NCBI GenBank assembly: GCA_013205605.1
Contig: JABMMK010000070.1
Location: 1 to 19,091, forward strand
Reading direction: 5' to 3'
Length of the DNA stretch: 19,091 bases
DNA from: Cytophagales bacterium
Lineage (GTDB): Bacteria; Bacteroidota; Bacteroidia; Cytophagales; Spirosomataceae
Both the position numbers and the translations under genes were made by a program. Position 1 is the first letter of the stretch; every line of letters starts with the position of its first letter. The notes beneath the pieces are model-generated. The model was given only the letters and a program-made list of their open reading frames with translations. It was not told where the DNA came from and did no database searches. Positions 16,568-19,091 of the stretch are shown here, piece after piece.

Positions 16568-17509
16568 ATGGCAGCCATCAATGCGGTTAAAATTTTTTCA
16601 GGATCAGCTTCAAATTATTTAGCAAAGGATATTGCTAAATATTATGGGAAAGATTTAGGTGCGGCTACCATTTTAAAGTTTTCTGATGGGGAAATGTCTC
16701 CAAGTTTTGATGAATCGGTAAGGGGATGTGATGTATTTATTATTCAATCCACTTTTCCGAGTTCGGATAATTTGATGGAGTTATTACTCATGATAGATGC
16801 GGCAAGAAGGGCGTCAGCTCATTACGTAACTGCTGTGATGCCATACTTTGGCTATTCAAGGCAAGATCGTAAAGATAGACCGCGTGTTGGAATAGGGGCA
16901 AAACTTATTGGCAACTTATTAACGGCTGCAGGAGCAGATCGATTAATGACGATCGATTTACATGCAGGTCAAATACAAGGGTTCATGGATTTTCCAGTGG
17001 ATCATCTAGAAGGGAATGCCATATTTGTTCCTTATTTAAAAACATTAAATTTAGACAATTTAGTATTTGCTTCTCCTGACGTTGGGGGTGTGGTAAGGAC
17101 TAGAAACATGGCTAAATTTTTTAATGCAGACATGGTTATCTGCGATAAACACAGAAAACGTTCCAACGAAATCGCTTCGATGCAATTAATTGGAGATGTC
17201 AAAGGAGCAGATGTAATTTTAGTTGATGATTTAATTGACACCGGAGGTACATTATGTAAAGCGGCACAGTTAATTATGGATAAAGGAGCCAAATCGGTTC
17301 GAGCAGTGGTTACTCATCCCGTTTTGTCTGGAAATGCCTACGAAAACATTTCAAATTCTGTATTAACTGAATTATTAGTCACAGATACTATTCCGCAAAA
17401 ACAGGCTTGCGATAAAATTAAAGTACTTTCAGTCGCAGAATTATTTGCAAAGGCGATTGGAAGAATCAGAGATCACGAATCAATCAGTTCATTATTTATT
17501 AAATATTAA
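16568..17509 (+). CDS. prs: Ribose-phosphate pyrophosphokinase (PRPP synthetase)
   Basis: Prs makes 5-phosphoribosyl-1-diphosphate from ribose-5-phosphate and ATP for nucleotide, histidine and tryptophan synthesis. The 313-aa protein is of normal class I length. It has FSDGE at 38-42, PYFGYSRQDRKDRPR at 92-106 (ATP-binding flexible loop), DLHAGQIQGF at 130-139 (metal/phosphate contacts, including His132) and the PRPP-binding loop VILVDDLIDTGGTL at 216-229 (Asp220, Asp221, Asp224, Thr225). The start ATG lies at a plausible distance from its promoter. rplY follows after 61 nt with no terminator between, so the two genes are probably co-transcribed; prs next to rplY is a common bacterial pairing. 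Confidence 0.97.
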   Translation: MAAINAVKIFSGSASNYLAKDIAKYYGKDLGAATILKFSDGEMSPSFDESVRGCDVFIIQSTFPSSDNLMELLLMIDAARRASAHYVTAVMPYFGYSRQDRKDRPRVGIGAKLIGNLLTAAGADRLMTIDLHAGQIQGFMDFPVDHLEGNAIFVPYLKTLNLDNLVFASPDVGGVVRTRNMAKFFNADMVICDKHRKRSNEIASMQLIGDVKGADVILVDDLIDTGGTLCKAAQLIMDKGAKSVRAVVTHPVLSGNAYENISNSVLTELLVTDTIPQKQACDKIKVLSVAELFAKAIGRIRDHESISSLFIKY

Positions 17510-17570
17510 TTTCAACCGTTTTTTAGGGGATAGCCAAAGCGAAAGACTAAAAACATTAACAAAAAACAAA

Positions 17571-18137
17571 ATGAAAAAATTAGAGATTGTAGGGTTTAAA
17601 AGAGCGAATCTCGGTAGTAAAGGCGCAAAAGATTTACGTGCTGAAGCTTTAGCTCCTTGTGTATTGTATGGTGGAAAAGAGCAGGTGCACTTTGCTGTAC
17701 CTATGATATTGTTTCGTGAATTATTATATTCTGCGGATGTGTATGAAGTAGAATTAAATGTAGAAGGTGATAAGTATAGAGCCGTATTACAAGATGCTCA
17801 ATTTCATCCTGTAAATGAAATGATACTTCACGTTGATTTCCTTGAAATTATTGATGGGAATCCAATTAAAATTGCTGTGCCGATCAAAGTCATTGGAAAT
17901 TCTCCAGGAGTAATTAAAGGAGGTAAAATGATTCAAAAATTACGTAAGGTTACTTTAAAGGGTTTATCTGAAAATATTCCTGATTTCGTAACAGTTGACA
18001 TTTCTGGACTTGACTTAGGTCAAACGGTAAAAGTTAACAAATTAGTTGTTGAAGGATGTGAAATTTTGAATCCAATGTCAAATCCAGTTGCGACCATTGA
18101 AATCCCTAGAGCATTAAGAGGTAAATTAACCACTTAA
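17571..18137 (+). CDS. rplY: 50S ribosomal protein L25 / general stress protein CTC
   Basis: This is the long (CTC/TL5-type) form of L25, which binds 5S rRNA in the central protuberance of the 50S subunit. The N-terminal L25 domain covers about residues 1-90, with an RAEALAPCVLYGG stretch (23-35) and AVLQDAQFHPVNEMILHVDF (71-90). The C-terminal TL5 beta domain follows to residue 188, with GNSPGVIKGGKM at 109-120 and VTVDISGLDLGQTVKV around 139-154. The frame is open further upstream to 17445, but that part overlaps prs and is unlike L25. ATG 17571 (MKKLEIVGFKR) matches the family N-terminus and follows an A-rich leader typical of this phylum. A strong terminator follows the stop. Confidence 0.95.
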   Translation: MKKLEIVGFKRANLGSKGAKDLRAEALAPCVLYGGKEQVHFAVPMILFRELLYSADVYEVELNVEGDKYRAVLQDAQFHPVNEMILHVDFLEIIDGNPIKIAVPIKVIGNSPGVIKGGKMIQKLRKVTLKGLSENIPDFVTVDISGLDLGQTVKVNKLVVEGCEILNPMSNPVATIEIPRALRGKLTT

Positions 18138-18158
18138 AATAGTTCTATATAAATTTTT

Positions 18159-18187
18159 AAAAGCCTTCCATTTGGAAGGCTTTTTTT
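18159..18187 (+). terminator. Rho-independent terminator after rplY
   Basis: An 11-bp perfect stem (AAAAGCCTTCC at 18159-18169 with GGAAGGCTTTT at 18174-18184) closes an ATTT loop and continues into a T-run to 18187. It lies 21 nt past the rplY stop. On the minus strand the hairpin also forms but is followed by a weaker T-run, so it may act as a partial stop for the convergent pyrophosphatase gene too. Confidence 0.92.
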
Positions 18188-18325
18188 ATGCGTAACATGT
18201 AAATACAGAAAGTCTCCAAAACCTATTATTAGCTTTCTTAATGTATGGTATATAAAAAACAACAAAGGTAGAGACAAAAAAAAGAGGCACATAAATTGAC
18301 TCTAAAAACAAATAAATATATTAAC

Positions 18326-19091
18326 TTATTTCTTTGCTATTACTTTAACAATAGGTGCTTTTTCCATTTTGGAAACATGCTTAGAATCTCCCACATGTAT
18401 ATAAGGTGCAATCACCAAAGAAACAATTGACATCAATTTAATTAAAATGTTCATCGATGGACCGGAGGTATCTTTAAACGGATCACCTACCGTATCACCA
18501 GTAACTGCTGCCTTATGTGGTTCAGAACCTTTTTTATAGGTTACTCCGTCAATTAAAACACCCTTCTCAAAAGATTTTTTGGCATTATCCCAAGCACCAC
18601 CCGCATTTGATTGAAATATACCCATCAAAACACCAGATACAGTTACTCCAGCTAATAAACCTCCTAATACTTCAGGTCCCATCGTAAAACCAACCAACAC
18701 AGGAACCGTTAATGCTATGGCTCCTGGCAAAATCATTTGGCGAATAGAAGCTTCTGTTGAAATAGCTACGCATTTCTCATACTCAGGCTTCGCTTTATAT
18801 TCCATAATACCTGGAATTTCTCTAAATTGGCGCCTTACCTCATTCACCATTTCCATAGCAGCTTTACCTACAGCCGAAATGCATAAGGCGGAGAAAATAA
18901 AAGGAATCATTCCACCTACAAATAAACCGGCTAAAACATCTGCTTTATAAATATCGATTTGGGTGATACCAGATATTCCAACAAATGCAGCAAACAATGC
19001 TAATGAAGTTAATGCCGCAGAAGCGATCGCAAAACCTTTTCCTGTAGCAGCTGTCGTATTACCGACCGCATCTAAATTATCTGTACGCTCA
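18326..19091 (-). CDS. hppA: Membrane-bound ion-pumping pyrophosphatase, C-terminal part (runs off the window)
   Basis: The frame stays open to the right edge, so the gene starts outside; 254 C-terminal residues of a protein usually about 700-750 aa are visible. The edge sequence reads ERTDNLDAVGNTTAATGKGF (19031-19090), the conserved block before the late transmembrane helices. It is followed by hydrophobic helices (GLFVGGMIPFIFSALCISAV, ILPGAIALTVPVLVGFTMG), GGAWDNAKKSFEKG, and HKAAVTGDTVGDPFKDTSGP with the pyrophosphate/Mg-binding acidic residues. The enzyme couples pyrophosphate hydrolysis to H+ or Na+ export. Ala and Gly at the fifth and eighth positions of GNTTAATG are the K+-dependent signature. 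The Glu that separates Na+ from H+ pumps lies outside the window. It converges on rplY. Confidence 0.96.
   Translation of the reverse strand, partial: ERTDNLDAVGNTTAATGKGFAIASAALTSLALFAAFVGISGITQIDIYKADVLAGLFVGGMIPFIFSALCISAVGKAAMEMVNEVRRQFREIPGIMEYKAKPEYEKCVAISTEASIRQMILPGAIALTVPVLVGFTMGPEVLGGLLAGVTVSGVLMGIFQSNAGGAWDNAKKSFEKGVLIDGVTYKKGSEPHKAAVTGDTVGDPFKDTSGPSMNILIKLMSIVSLVIAPYIHVGDSKHVSKMEKAPIVKVIAKK

Noticed and set aside
17445..17570. N-terminal extension of rplY overlapping the end of prs
   Set aside because: The extension is unlike any L25 N-terminus and lies inside or just after prs coding sequence; ATG 17571 gives the canonical MKKLEIVGF start.
18280..18310. Possible terminator for the pyrophosphatase gene (AGAG...CTCT then T-run on the minus strand)
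   Set aside because: The stem is only 4 bp with a 13-nt loop, too weak to call; the rplY hairpin further on could serve instead.

Overview
The window looks like a housekeeping segment of a Bacteroidota chromosome, probably from Cytophagales or a neighbouring group. The evidence is low G+C DNA, secreted proteins of Bacteroidota-only types (DUF5686, a TolB-type HExxH protein), menaquinone genes, starts without Shine-Dalgarno sites, and promoters of the Bacteroidota form (TTTG, about 20 nt, TAnnTTTG). I see no rRNA, tRNA, CRISPR array, insertion sequence, phage gene or integrase. No intergenic gap exceeds about 190 bp. I find no convincing new defence or mobile system.

Left part (1-8282): two gene strings diverge from an 84-bp gap at 3980-4063. 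Leftward runs menE (o-succinylbenzoate-CoA ligase), an unrecognised 255-aa cytosolic protein, a class-3-like aldehyde dehydrogenase, and the N-terminal third or so of an exported HExxH protein that leaves the window. Each start overlaps the preceding stop, so the four are almost certainly one translationally coupled operon. Rightward runs a DUF2452 protein (similar to human C1orf50), menB (dihydroxynaphthoyl-CoA synthase), an EVE-domain protein, a secreted protein with a Tyr/Gly-rich insert, and an RlmI-like methyltransferase. Spacing there is -11 to +4 nt. The acyl-activating and ring-closing steps of menaquinone synthesis therefore lie back to back, in strings otherwise made of unrelated or unknown genes. 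No other men gene is in the window.

Middle part (8279-14068): on the minus strand lie a DUF5686 outer-membrane-type protein, topA (DNA topoisomerase I) and folD. topA has the clearest promoter in the window, and folD follows it by 9 bp. folD meets the methyltransferase tail to tail, with stop codons sharing bases.

Right part (14236-19091): acn (aconitase), prs (PRPP synthetase) and rplY (ribosomal protein L25/CTC) run rightward. acn and prs have recognisable -7 boxes, and rplY ends in a strong intrinsic terminator. The C-terminal 254 residues of a membrane pyrophosphatase (hppA) enter from the right edge on the minus strand. Its visible signature is that of the K+-dependent class.
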